Assembly: GCF_002109495.1 (NCBI RefSeq)
Contig: NZ_LVJN01000021.1
Span: 62,001 to 126,000 of the forward strand
Source: Magnetofaba australis IT-1
Lineage (GTDB): Bacteria; Pseudomonadota; Magnetococcia; Magnetococcales; Magnetococcaceae
Direction of reading: 5' to 3'
Length of the DNA stretch: 64,000 nt
Every line of letters begins with the position of its first letter. Within the stretch, counting starts at the first letter, position 1. This document shows, in pieces, positions 40,503 through 49,064 of this stretch. Position numbers and translations under genes: made by a program. The notes below the pieces were generated by a model. That model made no database searches. It saw only the letters and a list, made by a program, of their open reading frames with translations, and had not been told where the DNA came from.

Positions 40503-40528
40503 CTGAGTCTTAAAGCTTTAAGACTCAG
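40503..40528. other. 26-bp perfect palindrome upstream of the carbamoyltransferase set
   Basis: CTGAGTCTTAAAGCTTTAAGACTCAG is self-complementary over all 26 bases. Its edge is 22 bases upstream of the GTG start of the first gene, close to the ribosome binding site. It could be an operator or an mRNA hairpin controlling translation. It is not one of the dispersed-repeat hairpins. Confidence 0.6.
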
Positions 40529-40544
40529 AACTTGTGGAGCAATT

Positions 40545-40760
40545 AAGATATCGAGGGCGTTGCCCTCGAGCTCCCAACCACAACACCGTGATTCAGGCCA
40601 TCCATGGCCTTCACCCTTCGGGCTCGCTATCGCGAGTCCGATTCGGCAATCCTGCCGAATCGTGGGGCGCCGCCTTGAATTGCCCAACCTTGGGCCACTG
40701 GGACCACGGCCCCAGACCCCACCCAGAAAATCGCTTGCGATTTTCGTATCTAACAAATCG
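40545..40760 (+). repeat. Dispersed modular hairpin repeat, copy 9
   Basis: GATATCGAGGGCGTTGCCCTCGAGCTCCC, then the module (40589-40662), GGGGCGCCGCC, an imperfect CTGGGACCACGGCCCCAG and the new hairpin GAAAATCGCTTGCGATTTTC. The usual CCGCCGACC hairpin and GTCACGCAAAC tail are missing. It fills the gap between the SGNH gene start and the transketolase stop. Confidence 0.82.
40589..40662 (+). repeat. 74-bp nested palindromic sub-module, copy 5
   Basis: TGATTCAGG to CCGAATCG, as in copy 1, with one extra base in the central CTCGC-TAT-CGCGAG loop. It shares the A-T and C-G stem variants of copy 1. Confidence 0.8.
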
Positions 40761-40850
40761 TCGCGCCAATAAATATCGCGACTTTCCACCTTTTCGCTTT
40801 GCGCCTGCCCGCAATCCCCGAACGGATCCAACCGTCACAGTATAACGGTA

Positions 40851-42821
40851 TTATCCAAGCAGAGCCTTGGCCTTGGCCACCACGTTCTCCACAGTGAAGC
40901 CGTACTCTTCAGCGATCTTGCCGCCCGGCGCCGAAGCCCCGAAACGGTCGATGGCCAGCATCGAACCGCCATCGCCGATCCAGCGGCTCCAACCCATGGA
41001 GACGCCCATCTCGATGCCCAGACGCGCACGGCATTGAGACGGCAGCACGCTCTGCTGATAGGCCGCGTCCTGCTGCTCAAACAGTTCCCAACTGGGCAGC
41101 GACACCACCCGCGTAGCGGTTCCGCTGGCGTTGAGCTGCTTGGCCGCATCCAGCGCCAGCGGCACTTCACTGCCGGTGGCGATGAGGATCAGCGCCGGAA
41201 CGCCGTCGCAATCGGCCTTCACATAGCCGCCGCGGGCCACGCCTGCGTCAACGCTCGCGCCGCCTTCCAAAATAGGCAGATTCTGGCGCGTGAGCAACAG
41301 ACAGGAGGGTTTGGGATTCTCAATGGCCCACACCCACGCCGCGCGGGTCTCCTCGGCGTCGGCGGGCCGGAACACCGTCAGATTGGGGATGGCGCGCAAG
41401 CTGGCGGCGTGCTCCACCGGCTGGTGCGTGGGACCATCTTCGCCCACGCCGATGCTGTCATGGGTCAGCACATAGACCACATGGGTATCCATCAGCGCCG
41501 ACAGGCGCATGGCCCCGCGCATGTAGTCGGCGAACACCAGGAAGGTGCCGCCGAACGGAATCAAACCGCCGTGCAGCGCCATGCCGTTGAGGGCCGCGCC
41601 CATGGCGTGTTCGCGAATGCCGAAGTGTAGGGTGCGCTCGGGGTATTTTTTCAGATCGGTGTTGTTGGAGGGCGCCAGGTCCGCCGAACCGCCGATCAAG
41701 TTGGGCAGCAGATCGGCCAGGGCGTTCAGGGTCGCGCCAGAGGCCGAGCGGGTGGCCAGGGCGGGTTTGCCGCCAAACTCCACGCTGGCCATGGCCGCTT
41801 TCCAACCCTCAGGCAGTTCACCGGCCATCTGCGCGCGGAACTGCTTGCCCTGCTCGGGATGGCGCACAACGTAGGCCTCCAACGCCGCTTCCCAACTGGC
41901 CTGAGCCTGCTTGCCGCTCTCCACCCCGGCGCGCCAGGTCTCCAGCGCCTCGGCGGGCACATGGAAACGCTCTTCGGGCCAGTTATAGAACTGACGGGTG
42001 CCCTCCATAGCTTCGCCTTTGAGGGGCGAGCCGTGCACCCCGGCGGTGTTGGCTTTGGGGCTGCCGTGTCCGATCTGGGTCTTGACGCAGATCAGCGAGG
42101 GGCGCTCCTCTTCAGCCTGGGCGGCGCGCACGGCGGCTTCAATGGCGTCCAGATCCTCGCCATTCTCCACCGTCTGCACATGCCACTCATAAGCTTCGAA
42201 ACGGCGCTGCACGCTCTCGCTGAAGGCCACATCGGTGGAGCCCTCAATGGTGATGCCGTTGTCGTCATACAGGTAGATCAGTTTGCCCAGGCACAGATGC
42301 CCGGCCAGCGACGCCGCTTCCGAGGCCACGCCCTCCATCAGGTCGCCGTCGGAGACGATGGCGTAGGTGAAGTGGTCCATCACCGGCGGCACGTCGGACT
42401 GGTTGAAGCTCTCGGCGATGCGGCGCTCGGCCATGGCCATGCCGACGCCCATGGCCACGCCCTGACCCAGCGGGCCGGTGGTGGCTTCCACGCCGGGGGT
42501 GTGGCCATATTCGGGGTGGCCGGGGGTTTTGCTGCCCCACTGGCGGAAATCCTTCACATCCTGCAACGAGACGTCATAGCCGGACAGATGCAGCAGGCCA
42601 TACAGCAGCGCCGAACCATGCCCGGCGGAGAGGATGAAGCGGTCGCGGTTGATCCAATTGGGATCGGTGGGATTGTGCTTCATGATGCGTCGCCACAGCA
42701 CGTAGGCCATGGGGGCCGCGCCCAGGGGCAGACCCGGATGGCCGGAGTTGGCTTGCTCGATGGCGTCGATGGCGAGCATGCGCAAGGTGGTGATGGCGAG
42801 GCGATCCTGTTCAGGGCTCAT
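40851..42821 (-). CDS. tkt: Transketolase
   Basis: 656 aa, standard length. The TPP-binding segment is [20 protein letters not shown]-like ([13 protein letters not shown], about 153-165) ending [17 protein letters not shown] (about 25-34) and [20 protein letters not shown] are the N-terminal signatures. The pyrimidine domain has [19 protein letters not shown] and [12 protein letters not shown]. It transfers two-carbon ketol units in the pentose phosphate or Calvin cycle. It is monocistronic here; no Calvin cycle genes are adjacent, so the role cannot be narrowed. Confidence 0.96.
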   Translation of the reverse strand: MSPEQDRLAITTLRMLAIDAIEQANSGHPGLPLGAAPMAYVLWRRIMKHNPTDPNWINRDRFILSAGHGSALLYGLLHLSGYDVSLQDVKDFRQWGSKTPGHPEYGHTPGVEATTGPLGQGVAMGVGMAMAERRIAESFNQSDVPPVMDHFTYAIVSDGDLMEGVASEAASLAGHLCLGKLIYLYDDNGITIEGSTDVAFSESVQRRFEAYEWHVQTVENGEDLDAIEAAVRAAQAEEERPSLICVKTQIGHGSPKANTAGVHGSPLKGEAMEGTRQFYNWPEERFHVPAEALETWRAGVESGKQAQASWEAALEAYVVRHPEQGKQFRAQMAGELPEGWKAAMASVEFGGKPALATRSASGATLNALADLLPNLIGGSADLAPSNNTDLKKYPERTLHFGIREHAMGAALNGMALHGGLIPFGGTFLVFADYMRGAMRLSALMDTHVVYVLTHDSIGVGEDGPTHQPVEHAASLRAIPNLTVFRPADAEETRAAWVWAIENPKPSCLLLTRQNLPILEGGASVDAGVARGGYVKADCDGVPALILIATGSEVPLALDAAKQLNASGTATRVVSLPSWELFEQQDAAYQQSVLPSQCRARLGIEMGVSMGWSRWIGDGGSMLAIDRFGASAPGGKIAEEYGFTVENVVAKAKALLG

Positions 42822-43074
42822 GGCGGGCGTGGTCCTTCATAACCGCGCAAAATCTGGAATTTGGCGCGTTTTGTCGGGTGAAAGACGCTGGCTGCGCGCA
42901 CACGGCCCAGGACGGCATTGGGAGAGCCCGGAACAGACGTAAAGACAACTCCGGGCGATGGGTATCGAGAAGACGCGCGCGCGTGGCGTCGATGATTTTT
43001 GCGCTCTTTTTGGCACAAGATGGGCCTGAAAACAAGTTGATTTGTGTGACCGCCTCTGCGCTGAGGGGCGCTGA

Positions 43075-44499
43075 TCAGCCCAGTTTCATCAACCAACGCA
43101 CCCATTTGCGCATGGTTGGCGAGTAGAGCGCGGAGGTGAACGCCGCGCCCGCCACACCCTTGTTAATCTCGCCCAGAGTCGGGTACGGGGCGATATATCC
43201 CGCCATGGCGCCGATCTTCATTTTCTGTGTAATGGCCAGAATCCACGGCTGAATCAGCTCTCCAGCATGGGGCCCGACCAGGGACGCGCCGAGGATGTGT
43301 CCGCGCTTGCCCAACACCACTTTGATCAGCCCCGCTGTGCGCCCTTCGGCGCGGGCGCGATCATTCTCCGCAAACGGTTTACGCAACACGCGATAGCTCT
43401 GACCTCTGGCGGCGGCTTCGGCCTCCGAGAGTCCCACATGGGCCAGTTCCGGGTCGCAATAGGTGACGCGGGGAATCGCCGCATCGGCCTTGGCGGGCAG
43501 GCGAAACAGGATATTGCGGATGACGATGCCCGCATGATAGCCCGCCGCATGGGTAAACAGCGGGCCATTGATCACATCGCCGATGGCGTAGATATGCGGC
43601 GCCGAAGTGCGCAAGCGCGCATCCACATGCACCCCGCGATGGGAGTGGGAGAGCCGCGCCTTCTCCAGCCCCAGCCCCTCCACATTGGGCGCGCGCCCTG
43701 TCGCCACCAGCAGATGCGAGCCTTGCAGGGTCGATGGCGCGCCGTTTTGGAGAATCTCCAGCTCCACCCCGCCGTGGGATTCCCGTGCGTGCTTTACCGT
43801 TACGCCCTCACGGATATCCACGCCTTCGGCGCGCAGCGCCTGACGCGCCACATCGACCAGCTCCGGATCCTCTTTGGGCAGTAGCCGGGAGCGAACCAAC
43901 AGAGTGACCTCAGCGCCCAGGCGTCGATACGCCTGCGCCATCTCCACGCCGATGGGGCCGCCGCCGATCACCAACAGACGCGGCGTCGGCGCGGCGTTTT
44001 CGAACAGATTTTCATTGGTGAAATAGGGTGTTGCATCCAGCCCGGGAATAGCGGGAATAGCCGGTCGACTGCCGGTGGCGATAACAAAACGCCGTGCGCG
44101 AATCCGAATCTGGCCCGCCTGCACCGTCTGTTCATCCACAAAGCGCCCGGCCTGTTGAATCACCCGCACGCCCAGACTTTCAAATCGCTCCACCGAATCA
44201 TGGGGCGCGATGGCGTCTATGGTCGCCCGCACATGATCCTGCACGCGCTGAGAATCGATGCCAAAGGTCGACGCCCCCAACACGCCGAAGCGCCCGGCGC
44301 GGCGCACCGACTCCGCCGCATGGGCCGCCGCCAGCAGCGCCTTGGAGGGCACGCAGCCGGTATTGAGGCAGTCGCCGCCCATGCGCCCCTTCTCCAGCAG
44401 CACCACATCGGCGCCCATCTGGCTCGCCCCCGCCGCCACCGACAGTCCGCCCGAGCCCGCGCCAATGACGCAGACATCACAGCTCCACTGTTCCGCCAT
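43075..44499 (-). CDS. FAD-dependent pyridine nucleotide-disulfide oxidoreductase (MerA/Lpd-like)
   Basis: 474 aa from ATG 44499 (GAGGAGA upstream). FAD motif CVIGAGSGGLSVAAGA (about 10-25). The redox-active disulfide is in GGDCLNTGCVPSKALL. The NAD(P) motif is LLVIGGGPIGVEMAQAY and the second FAD motif is IYAIGDVI. The C-terminal interface has YPTLGEINKGVAG instead of the HPT-E of dihydrolipoamide dehydrogenase, so the catalytic His is Tyr. This places it with the MerA-like FAD-containing oxidoreductases of unknown substrate rather than true Lpd. No heavy-metal (HMA) domain or mer genes nearby. Confidence 0.88.
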   Translation of the reverse strand: MAEQWSCDVCVIGAGSGGLSVAAGASQMGADVVLLEKGRMGGDCLNTGCVPSKALLAAAHAAESVRRAGRFGVLGASTFGIDSQRVQDHVRATIDAIAPHDSVERFESLGVRVIQQAGRFVDEQTVQAGQIRIRARRFVIATGSRPAIPAIPGLDATPYFTNENLFENAAPTPRLLVIGGGPIGVEMAQAYRRLGAEVTLLVRSRLLPKEDPELVDVARQALRAEGVDIREGVTVKHARESHGGVELEILQNGAPSTLQGSHLLVATGRAPNVEGLGLEKARLSHSHRGVHVDARLRTSAPHIYAIGDVINGPLFTHAAGYHAGIVIRNILFRLPAKADAAIPRVTYCDPELAHVGLSEAEAAARGQSYRVLRKPFAENDRARAEGRTAGLIKVVLGKRGHILGASLVGPHAGELIQPWILAITQKMKIGAMAGYIAPYPTLGEINKGVAGAAFTSALYSPTMRKWVRWLMKLG

Positions 44500-44562
44500 C
44501 CCATCTCTCCTCAATCGAGCGCTTTCGCCTGTTAACTGGGGAGATATGCAAGAATGGCGCAG

Positions 44563-44640
44563 GATCTATGCAGTGGAAGCAAGATGGTTTCAAAAAGTGA
44601 GATATCGAAGGCGTTATCCTCGATATCATACACGACCCAT
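44563..44640 (+). repeat. Dispersed repeat remnant
   Basis: AGTGAGATATCGAAGGCGTTATCCTCGATATC is a decayed copy of the first hairpin of the family (GATATCGAGG..CCTCGATATC), in the 240-bp gap between divergent genes. No other module remains. Confidence 0.55.
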
Positions 44641-44738
44641 GTATCCACTTTTGGATGCTTGCGATGATAAAAGCAAAACGGGTCAAATATTTGTCTGAGG
44701 AAGAGGCTAGAGTGCGGTTCAGACAACGGAGGACGCAG

Positions 44739-45611
44739 ATGAACGACTATGGCGTACGCATCAATCGCGCGCTGAATTTCGCCCTGGAGAGAATCCCCGG
44801 ACCGGTGAGTCTGACGGAAACGGCCCGCGTGGCCGCCTTTTCGCCCTACCACTTCCATCGGATTTTCTCCCGTTTGGTGGGCAAAAGCTTTGCGCGATTT
44901 CTGCGGCTGCGACGTCTGGAGTGGAGCGCGATGCAGTTGCTCACGGGCAATCGACGCATTCTCGATATCGCTCTGGACGCCCAGTTCGAAAGCCAGGAAG
45001 CGTTCACCCGCGCCTTCAAACGCGCCTACGGCGCCGCGCCTGCGCAGTTCCGACGCCACGACCGCGTCAAACGCATGCAGACGCCCGCCGCCATCCTGAA
45101 CCCGCTTCTGCTGTGCAAAGGAGAGATCATGCAACCGGAAATCATTGAAAACGCATCATTGACGCTGTTGGGACTGCACAAAAGCCACCCCGAGCCCGAT
45201 TTTCAACAGGCGCTGGAGCAATGGGCCGCGTTCCGCGCGCTGTGCGAGGGCGCGCACTGCGCGGGAGAGTCGTCCCTGTATGGAGTGTCGCTGGTGCCAG
45301 CGCAAATCCGCAAACAGGGCGACTGCGCGCAGCCATTTGAGTACATGACCGCCGTAGAGGCCACCGACGACAACACCAACGACGCCCCCGAGGGCCTGAC
45401 GCGCATCACCCTGCCGCAGAGCCGGTATGCGGTCTATCGCTACCAGGGGCCGGTCTCCGGGTTCCAGTCCTTCATTATGAGCGTCTGGTCCCACTACCTG
45501 CCCGCCTCCGGCCTGCAACCGGCGCAAGCGCCGCAGTTGGAGGTATACAACCAGCAAGTGCAACTGGACTCGCCCGATAACGAAATGGCCTATTGGGTGC
45601 CCATCGTTTGA
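44739..45611 (+). CDS. AraC-family regulator with GyrI-like effector domain
   Basis: 290 aa from ATG 44739 (CGGAGGACG upstream). The N-terminal AraC DNA-binding domain (about 1-105) has two helix-turn-helices: LTETARVAAFSPYHFHRIFS and ILDIALDAQFESQEAFTRAF, followed by YGAAPAQFRR. The C-terminal GyrI/SOUL-like small-molecule domain (about 130-288) has YMTAVEATD, the RYAVYRYQGP core and EVYNQQ. This layout fits transcriptional activators responding to small or cationic compounds (Rob/BmrR-like). It is divergent from the flavoprotein gene, a possible target. Confidence 0.9.
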   Translation: MNDYGVRINRALNFALERIPGPVSLTETARVAAFSPYHFHRIFSRLVGKSFARFLRLRRLEWSAMQLLTGNRRILDIALDAQFESQEAFTRAFKRAYGAAPAQFRRHDRVKRMQTPAAILNPLLLCKGEIMQPEIIENASLTLLGLHKSHPEPDFQQALEQWAAFRALCEGAHCAGESSLYGVSLVPAQIRKQGDCAQPFEYMTAVEATDDNTNDAPEGLTRITLPQSRYAVYRYQGPVSGFQSFIMSVWSHYLPASGLQPAQAPQLEVYNQQVQLDSPDNEMAYWVPIV

Positions 45612-45644
45612 TAGAATCACATTGAACATTTGCGACTTTGGGGA

Positions 45645-45830
45645 TGAAAGATATCGAGGGCTCCGCCCTCGAGCTCCCAAGGTCAAAACCGTGGGGCTCT
45701 GCCCCACGCCCCGCTGGGGGCGCGGCCCCCAGACCCCGCCGCCGACCAGTCGGCGGCCCATAGTCAGCGCAAGCTCAAGCTACGTCACGCAAACACTTGG
45801 TCGTTCTGTGCAATTGTTGGGTTCGCTTGG
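45645..45830 (+). repeat. Dispersed modular hairpin repeat, copy 10
   Basis: GATATCGAGGGCTCCGCCCTCGAGCTCCC, GTGGGGCTCTGCCCCAC, CTGGGGGCGCGGCCCCCAG, CCGCCGACCAGTCGGCGG and GTCACGCAAACACTTGG, between the convergent AraC-type and ArsS genes. Module site empty. The second stem (GTGGGGC/GCCCCAC) differs from TGGGC/GCCCA of copy 4 but still pairs fully. Confidence 0.87.
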
Positions 45831-45832
45831 CT

Positions 45833-46768
45833 TTACGCCAGCGCGCCGCCGCAGGAGGAGCCGCTCCCCGCCGTACAGCCCAAACAGTGGGCATCGGTGG
45901 CGATAGCGCGTCCGGGAAGCTGGGCGGGGTCAACCTCATCCAGCGCGCGGGGCGTGGCGGGCAGGTTCAACGCCAGATTGAAGTCGCAGTCGAACAGCGC
46001 CCCATCCCAGCGCACGCTCACCTGGTGTCGGCACATCAAACCCGCCACCGTGGCCGGGTTGAACGCCTGCTCCAACAAGCCCCAGTAGTCCGCCTCGCGC
46101 CCGCTGCGACGTAGTTCGGCGCGAAACCGCCCAATGGGCATATTGGCGATGGTCAATAAATTGCTAAACGTTACGTCATAACGATCATACAGCTCCCGTT
46201 TGTAGTCCGCCTCCAGCTTGGCCTGGGGCGGCGGCAGCGTCGGCCCACCCGGATTATAGACCAGATTCAGCACCCCGCCGCCATCCACGCCAAAGCCCAT
46301 CTGGTTGAGATATTTCAATGCGCTAATGGAGTCGGAATACGCCCCGGCGCCGCGTTGGCGATCCACATTCTCCTGCAGATAACAGGGCATCGACCCCACC
46401 AGCCCCACACCCAAATCGCGGAAAGTGCGCGCCAGGGGCGTATAGTCGGGCAAGGTGTAGATGGTCAGGTTGCTGCGCACCTGCACAGCGATATCTCTGG
46501 CGCGCAACTCGCGCACAAACCGCGCGATGTGCGGATTCATCTCCGGCGCGCCGCCGGTGATGTCCACAAAACGGCAACCCGCGCGCTCGGCCAGCGCCAA
46601 CACCTGCGCCATCACCGGCCAATCCATACTCTCGCGGCGCGTGGGCCCCGCCCCCACATGGCAGTGGGCGCACGCCATATTGCACGTCAGCCCCACATTG
46701 ACCTGAATCATGCTCAGATCCGCCGCATGCAGAGCGCCCTCGGGCAGTTTGCGCAAAAAAGAGTTCAT
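45833..46768 (-). CDS. arsS: Radical SAM protein ArsS (arsenosugar biosynthesis type)
   Basis: 311 aa. NVGLTCNMACAHCHVGAGP (about 24-42) is the CxxxCxxC radical SAM cluster site. VDITGGAPEMNPHIARFVREL follows. The C-terminal DUF3641 region ends LGCTAGSGSSCGGALA with extra cysteines. These features match ArsS-type radical SAM proteins that build arsenosugars from dimethylarsenate derivatives; cysteine is encoded throughout rather than selenocysteine. No arsM or ars operon genes are in view, so the role here may differ. It overlaps the MazG-like gene by four bases. Confidence 0.88.
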   Translation of the reverse strand: MNSFLRKLPEGALHAADLSMIQVNVGLTCNMACAHCHVGAGPTRRESMDWPVMAQVLALAERAGCRFVDITGGAPEMNPHIARFVRELRARDIAVQVRSNLTIYTLPDYTPLARTFRDLGVGLVGSMPCYLQENVDRQRGAGAYSDSISALKYLNQMGFGVDGGGVLNLVYNPGGPTLPPPQAKLEADYKRELYDRYDVTFSNLLTIANMPIGRFRAELRRSGREADYWGLLEQAFNPATVAGLMCRHQVSVRWDGALFDCDFNLALNLPATPRALDEVDPAQLPGRAIATDAHCLGCTAGSGSSCGGALA

Positions 46769-47130
46769 CCGCCCCCCTCATCTGCTGGCAAACCGCGCTT
46801 CTGCGCCGATCCATACGCCACGTCGACCGGGTATTTGCGCGCATTGAGCGCCATCTTCTCATGGGCGCATGTGAGCGGGTCCAACCCCAGTTTGTCCGCC
46901 AACATGGTCAGATAGATCAGCACGTCGCCAATCTCCTGGGCCACCGCCTCGCGCTGTTTGTCGGTCAATTCCCGGCTCTGCTCCACCGTCAGCCATTGGA
47001 ATGGCTCCATCAACTCCGCGGCCTCACCGCACAGCGCCATGGCCAGATTCTTCGGTGTATGGAATTGCGCCCAATTGCGCTCTGTAGCGAATTGGCGCAG
47101 GGCGTCACGCAGTTGGGTGAGATCTTCCAT
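46765..47130 (-). CDS. MazG-like nucleotide pyrophosphohydrolase
   Basis: 121 aa from ATG 47130 (GAGGAGC upstream). All-alpha NTP-PPase fold: LRDALRQFATERNWAQFHTPKNLAMALCGEAAELMEPFQWL contains the EExxE-like metal site with EAAELME, and QEIGDVLIYLTMLADKLG supplies the ExxD. It is the short RS21-C6/dCTPase-like form with the HTPKNL signature. It probably cleaves non-canonical or dC nucleotides to monophosphates. Operonic with arsS (4-bp overlap) and 17 bases after the SDR gene. Confidence 0.88.
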   Translation of the reverse strand: MEDLTQLRDALRQFATERNWAQFHTPKNLAMALCGEAAELMEPFQWLTVEQSRELTDKQREAVAQEIGDVLIYLTMLADKLGLDPLTCAHEKMALNARKYPVDVAYGSAQKRGLPADEGGG

Positions 47131-47147
47131 GGCGCTCCTCTTGGGGA

Positions 47148-47984
47148 TTATGAGGCGTACTGTTGCAAGCGGTCCAGCCAACGCACCGGCAGCAGGCGTT
47201 TGAGAATGGCGAAGCCGTAAGTCGGCGTGGTGACTGGATAGCGGATCTTCGGGCGCGGCGATTCCAACGCATGGATCACCCGCTGCAGCACCGCCTCGGG
47301 CCCCAGACGCCAGCGGTTGGGGGGTTCGTTGCCCAAACGCTCCAGTTCGCTTTTATAGATGTCGCGCCACACACTGCCTTCGATATCGATATGACGATGA
47401 AAGTGCGGCAGCGCCTTGGGACCGATTTCACTCTCAATGGGACCCGGCTCAATGAGGCTGACATGGATGCCGGTTCCGGCCAACTCCAGGCGCAGCGTAT
47501 CGGAGAGCCCCTCCAGGGCGAATTTGCTGGCCACATAAGCCCCGCGATAGCGCAGGCCGACAAAGCCCAATACCGAACTGTTCTGAATGATGCGCCCCTG
47601 CCCCGCCGCGCGCATGGCGGGAATCACCCGCGTAGTCACCTCATGCTGACCGAACAGATTGGTTTCAAACTGTAATCTCAAAGCTTCGCGGCTCAGATCC
47701 TCCACGCAACCGGGCTGGGCGTAGGCGCCATTATTGAACAGTCCGTAGAGTCGTCCGCCGGTGCGCGACAGAATCTCCGTCACCGCCGTGTCAATGGAGG
47801 CGGAGTGGTCCAGATCCAGTTGCAGCGCCTCCAGCCCCTCAGCTTGCAGACGCGCCACATCCTCAACCTGACGCGCAGTGGCGAAGACGCGATAACCGCG
47901 CTTGTGTAAGCCATGGGCGACATGATAGCCGATGCCGCTGGAACAGCCGGTAATGAGCACAGGATGGTTGGAAAAGTCGCGCAT
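47148..47984 (-). CDS. Short-chain dehydrogenase/reductase
   Basis: 278 aa classical SDR. ITGCSSGIGYHVAHGL (about 11-26) binds cofactor. NNGAY, IQNSSVLGF and YVASKFALEGLSDTLRLEL carry Asn, Ser, Tyr and Lys of the catalytic tetrad. The extended C-terminus (KIRYPVTTPTYGFAILKRLLP) is typical of membrane-associated SDRs acting on lipids or retinoid-like substrates. First gene of a three-gene minus-strand operon with MazG-like and arsS. The substrate is unknown. Confidence 0.88.
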   Translation of the reverse strand: MRDFSNHPVLITGCSSGIGYHVAHGLHKRGYRVFATARQVEDVARLQAEGLEALQLDLDHSASIDTAVTEILSRTGGRLYGLFNNGAYAQPGCVEDLSREALRLQFETNLFGQHEVTTRVIPAMRAAGQGRIIQNSSVLGFVGLRYRGAYVASKFALEGLSDTLRLELAGTGIHVSLIEPGPIESEIGPKALPHFHRHIDIEGSVWRDIYKSELERLGNEPPNRWRLGPEAVLQRVIHALESPRPKIRYPVTTPTYGFAILKRLLPVRWLDRLQQYAS

Positions 47985-48027
47985 TATACACCGTTATACA
48001 TGCGTTATGTGATAACTGAAGATTTTG

Positions 48028-48906
48028 TTACGCCGTTGCGGTAATAACACGATCCCGTCGCGCATGATCCTGGGTGATGGACACCGCTGCAAAGCCCGCC
48101 TCCCGGCACAGATCGAAGATCGCTTCGCCCTGATCATAACCGATCTCCAGCGCCAGCAATCCACCGGACTTGAGCAGCGGTTTGGACGCCGGAATCAGCG
48201 CCCGATAGCACGCCAGGCCATCGGCGCCGCCATCCAGCGCGCCGCGTGGTTCGTGGTCGCGCACCTCCGGCTCCAGGGTCTCGATCACCGCGCTGGCGAT
48301 GTAGGGCGGATTGGAGACGATCACATCAAACAGTTCGGATTGATCATTGAAAGGACTGAATAAATCTCCCTCAACGATCTCAGCGCGCGCGACCAGATCC
48401 AGTGCGTCCACATTGCTGCGCGCGCACGCCAACGCCTCGGCGGCGCGATCCACGCCCACCCCGGTGGCGTTGGGAAGCTCGTCAAGTAAAGCGCACAGAA
48501 TCGCGCCGGAGCCCACCCCCACATCCAGGATGCGCAATGTCGCTTCGCGATCAGCAACGCCCTCCAAAATCCGCTCCACCAGGGTCTCAGTTTCCGGCCT
48601 GGGGATCAGCACGCCAGGGCCCACGCGAAACGTCAGACTCCAAAACTCACGCGATCCTAAAATATAGGCCACAGGTTCGCGAGATGCGCGTTTTTTGATG
48701 AGAACTTTGTAACGGTTAAGCTCGTCATCGTGTAACGGTCTATCCGGGTCCAGAAACAGGTCCAATCGGCGCAATTTCAGCGCATGGGCCAGCAGCAGCT
48801 CCGCATCCAGACGCGGATTGTCCACAATCCCCTGCTTGGTCAACCACTGGGTGGTCCACTGAATCAGGGTGCGAAATGTCCAGATTTCCGGCGTGCTAAC
48901 GGTCAT
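48028..48906 (-). CDS. prmC: Peptide chain release factor N5-glutamine methyltransferase PrmC
   Basis: 292 aa from ATG 48906. The N-terminal helical domain is LDAELLLAHALKLRRLDLFLDPDRPL. The linker is REPVAYILGSREFW. GPGVLIPRPETETLVERIL is the diagnostic PrmC segment. The Rossmann domain has ILDVGVGSGAILCALL, and the catalytic NPPY is in IVSNPPYIAS. It methylates the GGQ glutamine of RF1/RF2. prfA, its usual upstream partner, is not in this position. The ribosome binding site is weak. Confidence 0.95.
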   Translation of the reverse strand: MTVSTPEIWTFRTLIQWTTQWLTKQGIVDNPRLDAELLLAHALKLRRLDLFLDPDRPLHDDELNRYKVLIKKRASREPVAYILGSREFWSLTFRVGPGVLIPRPETETLVERILEGVADREATLRILDVGVGSGAILCALLDELPNATGVGVDRAAEALACARSNVDALDLVARAEIVEGDLFSPFNDQSELFDVIVSNPPYIASAVIETLEPEVRDHEPRGALDGGADGLACYRALIPASKPLLKSGGLLALEIGYDQGEAIFDLCREAGFAAVSITQDHARRDRVITATA

Positions 48907-49064
48907 AAGGCAATCATGGGTTGGAGATGTGGGCGTTTCCCCGTATCCTGGCAAGGCTCTCAGAGCGCGTCCAGGGTTTGTGGCGCGCACATCGCCACAA
49001 GCGCCTGAGATAAAAGCCGCCCACACGGCCCCATCGCCCTGAAATCTTGATTCAGCCGCCCCCC

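Noticed and set aside
43075-44499. Dihydrolipoamide dehydrogenase (lpd)
   Set aside because: The CLNTGC disulfide is present but the C-terminal HPT-E catalytic motif reads YPTLGE, and no 2-oxo-acid dehydrogenase genes are adjacent.
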